This document shows positions 16,301 to 26,716 of a DNA stretch of 64,000 nucleotides, one piece after another; position 1 is the first letter of the stretch; the number at the start of each line of letters is the position of its first letter. Both the position numbers and the translations under genes were made by a program. The notes under the pieces are model-generated. The model had not been told where the DNA came from. It was given only the letters and a program-made list of their open reading frames with translations, and did no database searches. The DNA lies in contig NZ_WMKZ01000010.1 of the NCBI RefSeq assembly GCF_019024285.1, forward strand, positions 58,576 to 122,575. Direction: 5' to 3'. The DNA comes from Alkalihalobacterium elongatum (lineage in GTDB: Bacteria; Bacillota; Bacilli; Bacillales; Bacillaceae_F).

Positions 16301-17830
16301 TTAATTTCTAATAAGATAATCGAAAGCTCCTAAAGCTGCAGTAGCTCCTGATCCCATAGAAATGATGATCTGATTGTAAGCACTATCGGTACAATCACCT
16401 GCTGCAAATAAACCAGGTAGGCTTGTAGAGCCATGTTTATCTACGATGATTTCACCCATGCGATTACGTTCAACTACACCTTCTAACCAATCGGTATTTG
16501 GTACAAGACCAATTTGAACAAACACACCTTGTAACTCGACATGTTTTTCTTCTTGTGTATCACGCTCAATATAAGTAATTCCGTTTACACTGTCTGTACC
16601 CGTAATTTCTTTTGTTTGAACGTTCATTAATACCGTTACGTTTGGAAGGCTGTTTAAGCGGTTTTGTAGCACTTCGTCAGCTTTTAACTCTGGGTTAAAC
16701 TCAAGTACAGTTACATGATTTACAATACCTGCAAGATCAATTGCTGCTTCAATACCAGAGTTACCGCCTCCAATAACCGCAACGTCTTTTCCTTCAAATA
16801 AAGGACCGTCACAATGTGGGCAGTATGCTACACCTTTATTTTTAAACTCTTGTTCACCAGGAACGCCAACATTACGCCAACGAGCACCCGTTGTAACAAT
16901 AACACTCTTACTCTTTAGTACAGCTCCGCTTTCAAGTTCAAGCTCAAAAAGATCTTTCTTTTCGATACTCTTTGCACGCTGTAAATTCATAATATCAATA
17001 CCATACTCTTTTACATGTTCTTCAAGGCTAGCTGCAAGCTTAGGACCTTCAGTATGTTTCACACTGATAAAGTTCTCAATGCTCATCGTGTCTAGGACTT
17101 GTCCACCAAAACGTTCAGCTACAATTCCTGTACGAATTCCTTTACGTGCCGCATAGATCGCAGCACTTGAACCAGCTGGACCGCCTCCAACAACAAGTAC
17201 ATCATATGGATCTTTATTAGATAGTTCTGACGCGTCTGGACCACTGCCTAATTTCGCAAGAATTTCTTCGAGGGTCATTCGACCACCACCGAAGAATTCA
17301 CCGTTTAAATAAATGGCAGGTACGGACATTACATTTCTATTTTCTACTTCATCTTTGAAAGCTGCACCATCAATCATTGTGTGAGTGATACCAGGGTTAA
17401 GTACACTCATCATGTTAAGAGCTTGTACAACATCAGGGCAGTTATGACAACTTAAGCTGACATAAGTTTCAAAGTGGTATTCACCACTAATCTTTTTCAC
17501 TTGCTCAATAACACTTTCATCAACCTTTGGCGCTCTACCACTAACTTGTAATAAAGCTAACACTAATGAAGTGAATTCATGTCCTAAAGGAACACCTGCA
17601 AACGCAACGCCAGTTTCTTGGCCAACACGATTGATACTAAAGCTCGGTGTTCTTGTTAATTCTGTTTTACGAACACTAATTTTAGATGACATGGATGTAA
17701 GTTCATTGATTAATGCTTCCATTTCATCTGAAACTTTATCAGAACCTAAACTAACTTTAAGCAATACATCGCCTTCCATTAGTTGTAGGTATTGATTTAA
17801 CTGAGACCTAATTTCAGGATCAAGTACCAT
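16301..17830 (-). CDS. ahpF: Alkyl hydroperoxide reductase subunit F
   Basis: A flavoprotein disulfide reductase that passes electrons from NADH to AhpC. Residues 1-195 form the N-terminal double thioredoxin fold with the SCHNCPDV redox pair. A FAD-binding [19 protein letters not shown] follows near residue 210, then the active-site CPHCDGP, the NAD-binding [15 protein letters not shown] and the C-terminal [10 protein letters not shown]. Length of 509 is normal. ATG start at 17830 after AAGGAGTG. It lies 12 bases downstream of ahpC in one operon, with a PerR-like box upstream of ahpC. Confidence 0.97.
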   Translation of the reverse strand: MVLDPEIRSQLNQYLQLMEGDVLLKVSLGSDKVSDEMEALINELTSMSSKISVRKTELTRTPSFSINRVGQETGVAFAGVPLGHEFTSLVLALLQVSGRAPKVDESVIEQVKKISGEYHFETYVSLSCHNCPDVVQALNMMSVLNPGITHTMIDGAAFKDEVENRNVMSVPAIYLNGEFFGGGRMTLEEILAKLGSGPDASELSNKDPYDVLVVGGGPAGSSAAIYAARKGIRTGIVAERFGGQVLDTMSIENFISVKHTEGPKLAASLEEHVKEYGIDIMNLQRAKSIEKKDLFELELESGAVLKSKSVIVTTGARWRNVGVPGEQEFKNKGVAYCPHCDGPLFEGKDVAVIGGGNSGIEAAIDLAGIVNHVTVLEFNPELKADEVLQNRLNSLPNVTVLMNVQTKEITGTDSVNGITYIERDTQEEKHVELQGVFVQIGLVPNTDWLEGVVERNRMGEIIVDKHGSTSLPGLFAAGDCTDSAYNQIIISMGSGATAALGAFDYLIRN

Positions 17831-17842
17831 TTATCGCACTCC

Positions 17843-18406
17843 TTAGATTTTACCTACTAAATCAAGGCTTGGCTTAAGAGTTTCTCCGCCTTCTTGCCAT
17901 TTAGCTGGACAAACTTCACCTGGATTGTTACGAACATATTGTGCTGCTTTAACTTTATTAACTAGGATACTTGCATCACGACCGATACCACCAGCGTTGA
18001 TTTCAACAGCTTGGATAACACCGTCTGGATCGATGATGAAAGTTCCACGATCAGCTAGACCAGACTCTTCATCTAAAACTTCAAAGTTGCGAGAAATAGT
18101 TTGTGATGGGTCACCAATCATCCCATATGTAATTTTACCGATAGTTTCTGAACTATCATGCCAACCTTTATGTGTAAAGTGAGTATCTGTTGAAACTGAA
18201 TAAACTTCAACTCCAAGTTCTTTTAATGTAGCGTACTCGTTTTGTAAATCTTCAAGCTCTGTTGGGCACACGAAAGTGAAATCTGCTGGATAGAAGCAGA
18301 AAATGCTCCATTGACCTTTTAGGCTTTCGTTTGTTACATCGATGAACTCACCGTTTTTGAATGCTTTTGCACTGAATGGTAATACTTCTTTTCCAATTAA
18401 TGACAT
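17843..18406 (-). CDS. ahpC: Alkyl hydroperoxide reductase subunit C (peroxiredoxin)
   Basis: A typical 2-Cys peroxiredoxin reducing hydrogen peroxide and organic peroxides. The peroxidatic cysteine is in [14 protein letters not shown] (about residue 47) and the resolving cysteine in [15 protein letters not shown] near the C-terminus. Length of 187 is exact for the family. ATG at 18406 follows AGGAGGAAG. It leads the ahpC-ahpF operon. Confidence 0.97.
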   Translation of the reverse strand: MSLIGKEVLPFSAKAFKNGEFIDVTNESLKGQWSIFCFYPADFTFVCPTELEDLQNEYATLKELGVEVYSVSTDTHFTHKGWHDSSETIGKITYGMIGDPSQTISRNFEVLDEESGLADRGTFIIDPDGVIQAVEINAGGIGRDASILVNKVKAAQYVRNNPGEVCPAKWQEGGETLKPSLDLVGKI

Positions 18407-18468
18407 AATATCTTCCTCCTAAATATTGTTATATAGATAGATAATATAATTAAACAGTAATTATCTAT

Positions 18469-18483
18469 CAATAATAATTCTAA
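18469..18483 (-). promoter_or_regulatory. PerR box candidate upstream of ahpC
   Basis: The minus-strand sequence TTAGAATTATTATTG matches 12 of 15 positions of the Bacillus PerR box TTATAATNATTATAA. It lies 63-77 bases upstream of ahpC, a known PerR target in Bacillus. Confidence 0.5.
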
Positions 18484-18866
18484 TTCGATAACTATTTTCA
18501 AACAATATACTGCATTTGTCAACAAAAAAGCCTTCACTTTTAAAAAAAATTAATATTTGAATGTTCTGACGATGAGGACGTTACTCTTGTACACAGGGCA
18601 AGTTTGCAAGCTGACCAAGCTATAGGTCACTGAAAATTACTCTAATAGGATACAAATATAGTTCATAATTTATACAAAAGAAACAACGTAATGAATAGAA
18701 AATTAAAGCACATATCAATGGTTCCTTATTTCAGCGTATTACCTAAGGCCGAAATGATATAGGGTACATTAAGTAAGACAATATAATAAAGAAAACGCTC
18801 AGAGTGTGAAATATACTCTAAGCGTTTATTAATTCCAGCAATGCATAACATCTATTCTAAAAAAGT
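18484..18866. other. Intergenic region, no gene seen; terminator at 18793-18829
   Basis: I find no supported coding frame. The hairpin CGCTCAGAGT...ACTCTAAGCG at 18795-18826, with a T-rich tail on the minus strand, is the terminator of the downstream lipoprotein gene. The stretch 18560-18640 is less AT-rich than its surroundings and unexplained. Confidence 0.6.
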
Positions 18867-19649
18867 TTAGATGTGAATGGTTACGTCGGCTTCTTCACGT
18901 AGTTTGCCAACAAGCACTTGTGCTGCTTCGTTTTGTTTTTGTACTTTCATTTGTTCTTTCAATTCGTTTTTAATGTCTTCAAACGATGGGATTTCTGACT
19001 CATCTGCACCCATTTGAGCTTGCTGTGCAAGAATTTGCTCATAAAATTCTTTTAACTCTTGTTCTGATGGGTCAATGTCACCAGTCTCTCTTGCGATTAA
19101 CTTGTCTACTTTCACTTGGGTCTCCAGCTGTGAAATAACTTCCGTCTCGTCCATCCCTTGTTCTTCTATAGCAGTCATGAATTCTTCTTTTGACCCAAGA
19201 CCATATTGTGCGACGATTTCGTCAAGCGTCTTAGAGACGTCTTCTTCAGTGGCTTCAAAACCAGCTTTTTTTGCTTCCTGAATTAGAAGCTCCTGACCGA
19301 CCAGACTTTCGATAATCTGCTGTTTTAATTCATCTTGGTTAAGTTCTTGTCCAAACATTTGAGATTGCATCGCAGCTTGTGTAAATTGCCCTACATAAGT
19401 TGCTTCAAACTCTTCTTTCGATATTTCTTGTCCATTAACTTCTGCTACAACATCAGGGATCCCTTCTAAATCAGGCTCTGGCACCTCTGGCATTTCACCA
19501 GCCACTGGAGCCGCTTCATCTTCTGCAGCTAATTCTTCCTGTAAATCTGATCCCTCATTATTTTCAGCTGATTGATCTACGTCACCGCAAGCAGCTGTTA
19601 CAGATACCAAACCAGCAAGTAATAAACCTAACATCCATTTTTTACTCAT
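18867..19649 (-). CDS. SurA N-terminal domain lipoprotein (chaperone-like)
   Basis: A secreted, probably lipid-anchored folding factor. The signal peptide (MSKKWMLGLLLAGLVSVTAA) ends at a cysteine, then come acidic linker residues and a SurA/trigger-factor-like helical domain beginning around residue 60 (DVVAEVNGQEISKEEFEATY). No parvulin PPIase domain follows, so it is chaperone-like rather than a full PrsA. The start is ATG at 19649 after AAAGGAGA; the frame extends upstream without a binding site. It is monocistronic with its own terminator. Very rich in Glu and Gln. Confidence 0.82.
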   Translation of the reverse strand: MSKKWMLGLLLAGLVSVTAACGDVDQSAENNEGSDLQEELAAEDEAAPVAGEMPEVPEPDLEGIPDVVAEVNGQEISKEEFEATYVGQFTQAAMQSQMFGQELNQDELKQQIIESLVGQELLIQEAKKAGFEATEEDVSKTLDEIVAQYGLGSKEEFMTAIEEQGMDETEVISQLETQVKVDKLIARETGDIDPSEQELKEFYEQILAQQAQMGADESEIPSFEDIKNELKEQMKVQKQNEAAQVLVGKLREEADVTIHI

Positions 19650-19892
19650 ATCATTCTCCTTTACTTCATTTTGACCGCTATTGTAACATATCCTGGATGG
19701 ATGTTCATCCTTATCGAAGTTCAATTACAAACTAAGTTCTCTCTAGTGGAATAATTTTTTATATGTGAAGACTGTTATAGCAACGATTAAAGGAGCTTAC
19801 AATTTGAATATGTAAAAATGACTAAAATGTAGAAAATACGCTACATAAACGTGATTTGTAAAGATTTGTAGCGATCTACTAATTGACCTATA

Positions 19893-20231
19893 TCAATACC
19901 TTTTATCCGTAAAAACCCATCTCGTGTTGCGCTCATCCTGTCCTTTATGAGTAACCCGTTTAATCAATCCATGCGCTTCTATTTCTTTTAATAATTGGCT
20001 AACTGTTTCCATATCGAGTTTATTCGAAAACACCTTCTCGGTTAATTCTTCGATTGTAGGTCCAAGCTTAGAACTGTTCTGTCTAATATATACTAATAAT
20101 TTGACTCGCTTTTTTTGTCGTGCTTCTTCCTTATATTTTCCTGTAAATAACTTCTTTAGCGGATCACTGACAAGGATCCCAAGAATAAGTCCAAATAATA
20201 CTAAAAATAAATCATATAAAATAACATTCAA
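19893..20231 (-). CDS. Membrane-anchored winged-helix-like protein, unknown function
   Basis: A 112-residue protein with one N-terminal membrane segment (ILYDLFLVLFGLILGILV), a basic linker, and a C-terminal half that looks like a winged helix (about residues 45-110, with TIEELTEKVFSNKLDMETVS and GLIKRVTHKG). TTG start at 20231 after GAGGTG. Function unknown. Confidence 0.6.
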   Translation of the reverse strand: MNVILYDLFLVLFGLILGILVSDPLKKLFTGKYKEEARQKKRVKLLVYIRQNSSKLGPTIEELTEKVFSNKLDMETVSQLLKEIEAHGLIKRVTHKGQDERNTRWVFTDKRY

Positions 20232-20292
20232 AAAAATTACACCTCAATAACATTATTTACGAAGTATTTTGATCAATTTGTCTAGTAATATT

Positions 20293-20724
20293 CTATACTG
20301 TATAACGCGTATTCCAACTGTTGGGGAACCCAAGCTTACTTGCATATGCATAACGAATTAATTGACCATGATGTTGAACCTCATGCTCTAATAAATCAAT
20401 TAATAGATTTAAATTTACGTTATCAATACACGTCCCTTCTAGAAAATTATGTATATTCTTACGAGTTTCTTCTAATTTGTTAATGACAATGCTATGGTCG
20501 TAGTATTCATTTTTAAATAAGCTACAAGAAAAGCCACTCCATTCACCTTTCTTTAGTGCGTTTAAATAACTTTCTCTAGCTCCAATTATACAATAAGCTT
20601 GTTCGCCAATTGTGTTTGAAGGGAGATTATTTAGTTTTAAATTTAAATGACTTTCACTTATATACTTATAAAAGTCTTCTGTTAAATGTAAAGATTGTAA
20701 CACTCTTTTACATATTGTATCCAT
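20293..20724 (-). CDS. DinB/YfiT-like metal-binding protein
   Basis: A 143-residue four-helix protein of the DinB superfamily. The C-terminal helix LLEHEVQHHGQLIRYAYASKLGFP carries the conserved HxxxH metal ligands; the third histidine is expected earlier in the chain. Members act as thiol-dependent transferases or are damage-induced proteins of unknown role. It is alone on its strand next to a decayed DUF1761 gene. Confidence 0.7.
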   Translation of the reverse strand: MDTICKRVLQSLHLTEDFYKYISESHLNLKLNNLPSNTIGEQAYCIIGARESYLNALKKGEWSGFSCSLFKNEYYDHSIVINKLEETRKNIHNFLEGTCIDNVNLNLLIDLLEHEVQHHGQLIRYAYASKLGFPNSWNTRYTV

Positions 20725-20824
20725 TGTTTATTGCATCCTTCCTTATTAAGAAATGTAATCTAATATTTTTAGCAAAACTAAACTAAAAAGGCATTACCAC
20801 GAATGTAGCAACACCTTCTGACAT

Positions 20825-21202
20825 TTAAAAAAACATCATAACTGTACCAATAATCGTTAAAGCAATCACATGATACCCAACACTTATTAGGTAAATGACT
20901 AAAGCATTTTTTGTATTAGCTCCAAGCCAAAAATAAAATCTTTAGCATAAGCTAGTGAAACAATCACTCCGACACATCCACCTACTAATGCCCCGTCTAA
21001 TAATGTTTCAGCATGAGATATTTGTATGAGGATACAATAGAACAACCGTTAATACCGTCATTAACGTTAGTAATCCATACCTAGGTTGATTAGGAGTGAT
21101 ACTAAGTAAGTCAACCCAGCGATTTCCAAATAATATTGGCGAATAATAATACATATCGATAGCCATATATAATACAATTCCAATTAATATTTGCCAAATC
21201 AT
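20825..21202 (-). pseudogene. Frameshifted DUF1761-type membrane protein gene
   Basis: The gene starts well (ATG at 21202 after AAAGGAGA) and encodes MIWQILIGIVLYMAIDMYYY and SPILFGNRWVDLL, typical of DUF1761 membrane proteins. It breaks after about 55 codons. Two one-base changes are needed to read on: near 21028 (CC for C) to reach SHAETLLDGALVGGCVGVIV, and near 20930 (GG for GGG) to reach ANTKNALVIYLISVGYHVIA. It ends TVMMFF at 20825. Both sites are short homopolymers. Confidence 0.7.
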
Positions 21203-21431
21203 ATATTCTGTCTCCTTTCGCTCTTACTTTCTCGTGAAAGTTGACAGTCAATAACTTAAAGTATACTAATAAATATTTTTATAAACAATGTATTTTACTA
21301 TCCAACATTTGTATAAGTAGAGCCCATTTTGAGTTGGACATAAATGGATACAGTACCAGCATGTTTACGCCTTCCCACATTACTACTCCACTTCATATGC
21401 TATAACAAGCAATCATTTTGGAGTGAGGACG

Positions 21432-22058
21432 ATGAAACATGTATTACATTATACAGCTTTAGGAGATTCGTTAACGATTGGGGTCGGTGCGTATTTTTCA
21501 CCTGGGTTTGTCCAGAGGTATGAACAATTTTTAGAAATGCTGTATCACATGCCAGTAAAAACAGACATAATAGCTAGAAATCGAATGAATTCAAGTGAAT
21601 TATTGATGATGCTTTCGGAACCTGAAGTGAGATATGTGATTGCTCGGGCGGACATCATTACGATTACTATAGGCGGTAATGATATATTACAAGCAAACAA
21701 AACATTTGAAAAAACTAATGATCCAAGCATTTTCCAATGGGCTTTGGAAAATTTCAGTTACAATATTAGAAGTATACTAGCTGATATTCATGCTATAAAA
21801 GCAACACACTCACCTTCTAAACCGTATCAAATTCTAGTGATAGGATTGTACAATCCATACCCCCAGCTTTCTTATAGTGACTATTGGATTGAAAAGTTTA
21901 ATCGTTCGATCCACATGCTAGCTTCACCAAACGTTTTGTTTATAAACATTTATCCAGCCTTTAATACATCACGAAAAAGACTTTTATCACTCGGGGTCCA
22001 TCCAAATGGTTACGGTTATCAAGTTATTGCTAATTTACTAGCTGATTCGCTTCGTTAA
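21432..22058 (+). CDS. SGNH/GDSL-family hydrolase
   Basis: A cytosolic-looking serine esterase or lipase of the SGNH fold. Block I is ALGDSLTIGVGAYF with the catalytic serine, block III is TITIGGNDI and block V is GVHPNGYGY with the catalytic histidine; the usual aspartate two to three residues before that histidine is replaced, so the triad may be a dyad. About 208 residues. The ATG at 21432 follows GGAGTGAGG; a GTG at 21423 is less likely. It is followed, 100 bases later, by the terpene cyclase in the same direction. Confidence 0.8.
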   Translation: MKHVLHYTALGDSLTIGVGAYFSPGFVQRYEQFLEMLYHMPVKTDIIARNRMNSSELLMMLSEPEVRYVIARADIITITIGGNDILQANKTFEKTNDPSIFQWALENFSYNIRSILADIHAIKATHSPSKPYQILVIGLYNPYPQLSYSDYWIEKFNRSIHMLASPNVLFINIYPAFNTSRKRLLSLGVHPNGYGYQVIANLLADSLR

Positions 22059-22162
22059 AACAAGCACATTTACCCCAATTCTTCCAGCCGAAAAGAGCGA
22101 ACCGTTCTTTTTCTTCCTAAGTTTTCATATTGTTAATGTTGAGAATAATGAGGGGGTGTATG

Positions 22163-24046
22163 ATGAAGCAACAAGTTCATAATACGATCCATTACTTGAT
22201 TGAACACCTTCGAACCAACCAGTCCAATGATGGCTCTTGGAGATTTTGTTTCGAAGGTGGTCCTTTAACTGATGCCTATATGATTATTCTGTTAAGAACA
22301 TTAGAAGAAAAGGATGAGTGGCTCATTCAACAATTGGTTAAACGACTTCTAGCCATTCAACAACCAAACGGAGCTTGGAAATTGTTCCATGATGAAAAAG
22401 ACGGTAATCTTTCTGCAACTGTAGAGGCGTATTACGCACTGCTCTTTTCAAATTATGTGGAACCAGATTCTACTCCAATAAAAAAAGCCAAATATTTTAT
22501 TATAAGCCATGGTGGTCTTACAAAGACAAATAGCTTAACGAAATCCCTTCTTGCGGTAACTGGACAGCTTCCGTGGCCAAAGCATTTACAAATACCGATT
22601 GAAGGAATTCTTCTACCACGCACTTCTCCCATACATTTTTACGAATTTGTAGGCTATACTCGTGTTCACCTTACACCTGTTCTCATCACGTCCAATCTTA
22701 ATTTTAAATATAAAATCAACCAAACTCCTGATCTTTCCGATTTAATCAATACTCGAATGCCCATTGACATTAAATTCAATTCAGGTGAAAGCAAGTTTTT
22801 GCTAAGTATATTGTTAAAAGAGCTTGGCCCCCTTTTACTAAAGCCAATGGAAAGCCGCCAGTTAGCTTTAAAAAAAGCAGAGCGCTTTATGCTAGAACGC
22901 ATAGAACCTGATGGCTTACTTTTTAATTACTTTGGGGCGACATTTTTTATGATTTTTGCCTTACTTAGTCTCGGCTATAAAAAAGATCATAAGATAATAC
23001 AAAACGCATTGAGCGGCCTACGAAATCAACTTTGCCTTACGAATGATTTGTACCATATTGAATACTGTACATCTACGGTTTGGGATACAGCTTTACTTAG
23101 CCATGCCTTACAACGAGCAGGTGTTCCCGCAGACGATCCAATCATTCGAATGGCAGATCAATATTTATTTTCGCGTCAACATAAGCTATTTTCAGATTGG
23201 TCCCTAAGAAATCCCAATACCTTGCCAGGTGGCTGGGGATTCTCAGACTTTAATACCCTTGAGCCCGATGTCGATGACACAACCGCTTCACTCCGCTCGA
23301 TTAAAGCAACTGTTTTTGAGCAGCTTCCTCTATACAATAGCTGGAACCGTGGCTTAAACTGGGTGCTGTCGATGCAAAATGATGATGGTGGCTGGTCTGC
23401 ATTTGAAAAAAATTTAGAAAATCAGCTTATTAAACAACTGCCTTTTAAAGATGCTAATCGCGTCTTGTTAGATCCTTCTACAGCCGATTTAACAGGGAGG
23501 ACGCTTGAATTTCTTGGCAATGAGGTAAATTTACGGTTACCTCACCCTACAATTGAAAAAGCAACGAAATGGTTAGAAGACCATCAAGAGGAAAATGGCT
23601 CATGGTATGGGCGCTGGGGGATTTGTTATATCTATGGTACATGGGCTGCAATTACAGGACTTATTGCTAGTGGAATGGATCCGGCATCCACACCTATTCG
23701 AAAGGGAGTCTCCTGGCTGCTTTCGGTCCAAAACGATGACGGCGGTTGGGGCGAGTCGTGTTATAGCGATATTAAAAAACACTACGTACCACTAGGAGCA
23801 AGTACCCCATCTCAAACAGCATGGGCATTAGATGCTTTAATAGCCGTTCATGATCAGCCGACTACTGAAATCGACAAAGGAATGGCACGATTAATGGAGT
23901 TAATCACCACCAATCCAACCTGGGCGAGTCATTATCCAACAGGCGGTGGAATACCTGAAGTTTTTTACATCCACTATCACAGTTATCAGCATATTTGGCC
24001 GCTTCTTACACTAAGTCAGTATTTACGTTCGTATCATCATGACTAA
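22163..24046 (+). CDS. Squalene-hopene / tetraprenyl-curcumene cyclase family protein
   Basis: A membrane-associated class II terpene cyclase. The catalytic DVDDTTAS motif is at about residue 365 and QW repeats are seen in GTWAAITGLIA, QNDDGGWSAFEKN, EENGSWYGRWG and QNDDGGWGESC. The length of about 627 matches both squalene-hopene cyclase and Bacillus SqhC, which makes sporulenol from tetraprenyl-curcumene. The genes that would separate these (prenyltransferases) are not in the window. Start ATG at 22163 (or the ATG directly before it), after GAGGGGG. A hairpin terminator follows. Confidence 0.88.
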   Translation: MKQQVHNTIHYLIEHLRTNQSNDGSWRFCFEGGPLTDAYMIILLRTLEEKDEWLIQQLVKRLLAIQQPNGAWKLFHDEKDGNLSATVEAYYALLFSNYVEPDSTPIKKAKYFIISHGGLTKTNSLTKSLLAVTGQLPWPKHLQIPIEGILLPRTSPIHFYEFVGYTRVHLTPVLITSNLNFKYKINQTPDLSDLINTRMPIDIKFNSGESKFLLSILLKELGPLLLKPMESRQLALKKAERFMLERIEPDGLLFNYFGATFFMIFALLSLGYKKDHKIIQNALSGLRNQLCLTNDLYHIEYCTSTVWDTALLSHALQRAGVPADDPIIRMADQYLFSRQHKLFSDWSLRNPNTLPGGWGFSDFNTLEPDVDDTTASLRSIKATVFEQLPLYNSWNRGLNWVLSMQNDDGGWSAFEKNLENQLIKQLPFKDANRVLLDPSTADLTGRTLEFLGNEVNLRLPHPTIEKATKWLEDHQEENGSWYGRWGICYIYGTWAAITGLIASGMDPASTPIRKGVSWLLSVQNDDGGWGESCYSDIKKHYVPLGASTPSQTAWALDALIAVHDQPTTEIDKGMARLMELITTNPTWASHYPTGGGIPEVFYIHYHSYQHIWPLLTLSQYLRSYHHD

Positions 24047-24082
24047 CATTAAAATCATACTCACAAGTCTTATAATCTACTA

Positions 24083-24127
24083 AGATCCGATTACTCTTCC
24101 ACAACAGTAGTCGGATTTTTTTGCTCG
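24083..24127 (+). terminator. Intrinsic terminator after the terpene cyclase
   Basis: The hairpin ATCCGATTACT / AGTAGTCGGAT is followed by seven T residues on the plus strand. Confidence 0.85.
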
Positions 24128-24201
24128 TCAAAAAGCCTCCCCTAACTTAATAGAGGAAGCCATAGTCATATCATTAGTAGCAAAATCGCTTAAGATCACC
24201 A

Positions 24202-24894
24202 TTATTTACCGAGTAACTCACGAGTCTTCTCTAAAATCTCTTCATCTTTCAAGCGGAACTTAAATTCAACGCGACGGGATGCTTGATTACTATAGTTGCC
24301 ATCTTCATCGGTACGTCCTTCTGTATACGATCTGCCGTTGACCGTTAGTTTCTCCTTTAAGTGTTCTTGTATGTTTTTATATGGAAAGTCACTACTAAGA
24401 ATATATTCCGCTACACTGAACGCTCTTTGCTGAGATAACTCTAAGTTGTATAAATAGCTACCTACTTTATCAGCATGACCTTCGATGATGATTTCCGAGA
24501 TATAATCCTCATAGCCACCTTCTAAAAGCACATCCAAATAAGCTGGTACAAACTCATCTAAAAATTGAAAAGCTTCTGGCTTTAAAACAGCTGCATCAAA
24601 CTCAAACAAAATATCCGTATTAAAGATTAACGCGCCTGTTTTCTCATCAATTTCAATATTTAATGTAGAGTCGCTAAATTCTTCGTTTAGATCCTGAATG
24701 AGGTTGACACGAACACCCATAATTTGATCAATCGTTCGTTTCATCTCTTGAATTTGAAACGATTTGATAACCATCATTACGATAAAAATGAGGATAAAAC
24801 AGAGTAAAATCGCCGTTAGCAAGTCAATAAATGACGGCCAGAAATGACCTTCCTCCTGTTCACCTTTAAATAATTTTTTATACTTATTAATCAT
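24202..24894 (-). CDS. MotB/OmpA-type stator protein (ZorB-like)
   Basis: A membrane protein of the MotB/TolR/ZorB class. A cytosolic N-terminus leads into one transmembrane helix carrying the proton-binding aspartate (FWPSFIDLLTAILL, D24). A linker and an OmpA-like peptidoglycan-binding domain follow (IIIEGHADKVGSYLYNLELS, later NQASRRVEFKFRL). Length of 230 suits ZorB. It overlaps the ZorA-like gene by 8 bases, so the products form one complex. It lacks features of flagellar MotB neighbours (no chemotaxis or flagellar genes nearby). Confidence 0.82.
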   Translation of the reverse strand: MINKYKKLFKGEQEEGHFWPSFIDLLTAILLCFILIFIVMMVIKSFQIQEMKRTIDQIMGVRVNLIQDLNEEFSDSTLNIEIDEKTGALIFNTDILFEFDAAVLKPEAFQFLDEFVPAYLDVLLEGGYEDYISEIIIEGHADKVGSYLYNLELSQQRAFSVAEYILSSDFPYKNIQEHLKEKLTVNGRSYTEGRTDEDGNYSNQASRRVEFKFRLKDEEILEKTRELLGK

Positions 24895-26716
24895 TTGAAG
24901 CTACCCTTACTCGTTGTTCATTTTGCCTCATCGCATCTTGTTGAAGCAATTGAAGCTGACGATTTAACATCTGGAATTCCTGGCCTAACTCATTCATTGT
25001 TTGCTGCATGTGTCGTGCACTTCTATGTTGATTTTCCTCTGTTATCTCTCCGATTTGCTTAAATTCTTTTTTTATCGCATCATTCATATCAACTACATAA
25101 TCGCCAATGCTGCGACTAACTTTATCTAATTTATCACCAAGGGTCCCCTCTAAATTCGTTACATAGCGGTTCATCGTATCTTTTAAAGCTGTAACGCTTG
25201 ATTCGATCTGGTTTTCTCTCTGATTAAATGAGTCAGCCATTTGCGTGATCGTACGGTTAATTTCATTTAGTAATTCATGATTTTGCCTTCCTGTTTGCTC
25301 ATAAGAACGCGAAGCATCGCTCAAATATTTTTCGAAGGCTTGTGTATTGGAAGATTGAGCTTTTAGTTGATTCATAAATTCATAATTATACTGCTTTAAT
25401 TCATCAAAACGATACGATAAAAGGTTTCGATAATCGGCTTGTGTTTTGTTGACGGATTCTAGTGCATCAGGTATTCGCAGAACTGCATTTCCGAGCTTGT
25501 TAAAGTCATTTCTTAGTTCATTCAAATACGTACTAATTCCCGTTAGTTTTGAACTCACATCGTCACCAAATATCCGTTCAAACTGTTGATTGTTATCCTT
25601 CATTATTTTTACGAGATTTTCACTTTGTGCGTTCATTCGATCAAAGGCACCATGAATGGCTTCCTGACGTGCGGCAACAGAAGAGAAATAACTCTTTAGG
25701 TCAACTACTGAGTTTTGGAATTCGTTCATCGTTTCCATTTGCGAAGTAGCTAGTTCATCAATTTTCTTATACGTTTCTGTAAATACACTCGTCATTCGTT
25801 CATTTCTTTGATCCATTTTATAAAAATACGAGAATAATTGATCAAAGTTTTTATTAAGCTTTGTTACCCCTTTATCAAATCCTGTTGTTAGTTCTCTCAT
25901 ACTATTAAAAATTACGACGAAGTCCTTTAAGTTTTGTGTTAAGCCTTCATTAAACTTCGCTAAATCCTTTGCAGATTGCTGCAAACCAATCGTGTATTCC
26001 TGGAAACCTTGAAAGGATTGTACAATGTTTTGTAACGATTCATGATTTGATTCGCGCAGCTGAACGATCGAAGAATTAATTGTCTCTGATACATCGATCA
26101 GACGTGACATCGGATCTTGTTCTTTCTCTTCTAAATATGATTCTGTTTTTAACATAATATCCGTAACGATATATTCGGTATTAGCGATGCGTGTCACTAC
26201 GGTCATAATTAGCGATAACCCCATACCGACAATACTCGTGTAGAACGCAACATCAATACCTGCTAGGACGAGCGCAACATTTTCTACTAACTGATCACCT
26301 GTCGCATCAATACTTCCCAGGGACATCGCTAGACCGATAAAGGTTCCGAGTACACCTACTAGAATAAAAACCGATACAGTCATTTGGATCATTTTAATCA
26401 GGCTTAATACAGGCACATTAAACATTCGCCAACTAGAAAACTTTTTTTGAATAAACGTTTCGACCTTCATTGAATCCTGTTGGTTTTTTTCTTGAAATTC
26501 CTCTTGAAACTTATTTAACGGGGCAATATCAATAGAATTCGTTTCATTAATGTGATTTCGAATTCTCCTTAATCGACTATACAACATAAAATGAATAAAT
26601 ATTGCCACGATAAAAGTAACAAACAACACCGTAAAGATTAATTCAATTAACGGATTAGAAACAATAGATTGGGCTTGTTGTTCACTTGTAAAAAATCGTA
26701 AAATCGCTTCAACCAT
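24887..26716 (-). CDS. MotA/TolQ/ExbB-type proton channel with long coiled-coil tail (ZorA-like)
   Basis: An inner-membrane ion channel subunit. Transmembrane segments lie at about residues 20-45, 105-135 and 150-185; the MotA/ExbB signature is in VFILVGVLGTFIGLAMSLGS and DVAFYTSIVGMGLSL. From residue about 200 to 609 the protein is almost entirely helical coiled coil, rich in Gln, Asn and Glu, and ends RQNEQRVRVASND. Flagellar MotA and ExbB lack such a tail; ZorA of Zorya defence has one. The ATG at 26716 is preferred over TTG at 26719 because GGGGGA is six bases upstream. No ZorC, ZorD or ZorE is adjacent. Confidence 0.8.
   Translation of the reverse strand: MVEAILRFFTSEQQAQSIVSNPLIELIFTVLFVTFIVAIFIHFMLYSRLRRIRNHINETNSIDIAPLNKFQEEFQEKNQQDSMKVETFIQKKFSSWRMFNVPVLSLIKMIQMTVSVFILVGVLGTFIGLAMSLGSIDATGDQLVENVALVLAGIDVAFYTSIVGMGLSLIMTVVTRIANTEYIVTDIMLKTESYLEEKEQDPMSRLIDVSETINSSIVQLRESNHESLQNIVQSFQGFQEYTIGLQQSAKDLAKFNEGLTQNLKDFVVIFNSMRELTTGFDKGVTKLNKNFDQLFSYFYKMDQRNERMTSVFTETYKKIDELATSQMETMNEFQNSVVDLKSYFSSVAARQEAIHGAFDRMNAQSENLVKIMKDNNQQFERIFGDDVSSKLTGISTYLNELRNDFNKLGNAVLRIPDALESVNKTQADYRNLLSYRFDELKQYNYEFMNQLKAQSSNTQAFEKYLSDASRSYEQTGRQNHELLNEINRTITQMADSFNQRENQIESSVTALKDTMNRYVTNLEGTLGDKLDKVSRSIGDYVVDMNDAIKKEFKQIGEITEENQHRSARHMQQTMNELGQEFQMLNRQLQLLQQDAMRQNEQRVRVASND

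Noticed and set aside
24202..26716. Complete Zorya defence system
   Set aside because: Only ZorA/ZorB-like genes are present; the flanking genes are a terpene cyclase and a membrane protein, not ZorC, ZorD or ZorE.
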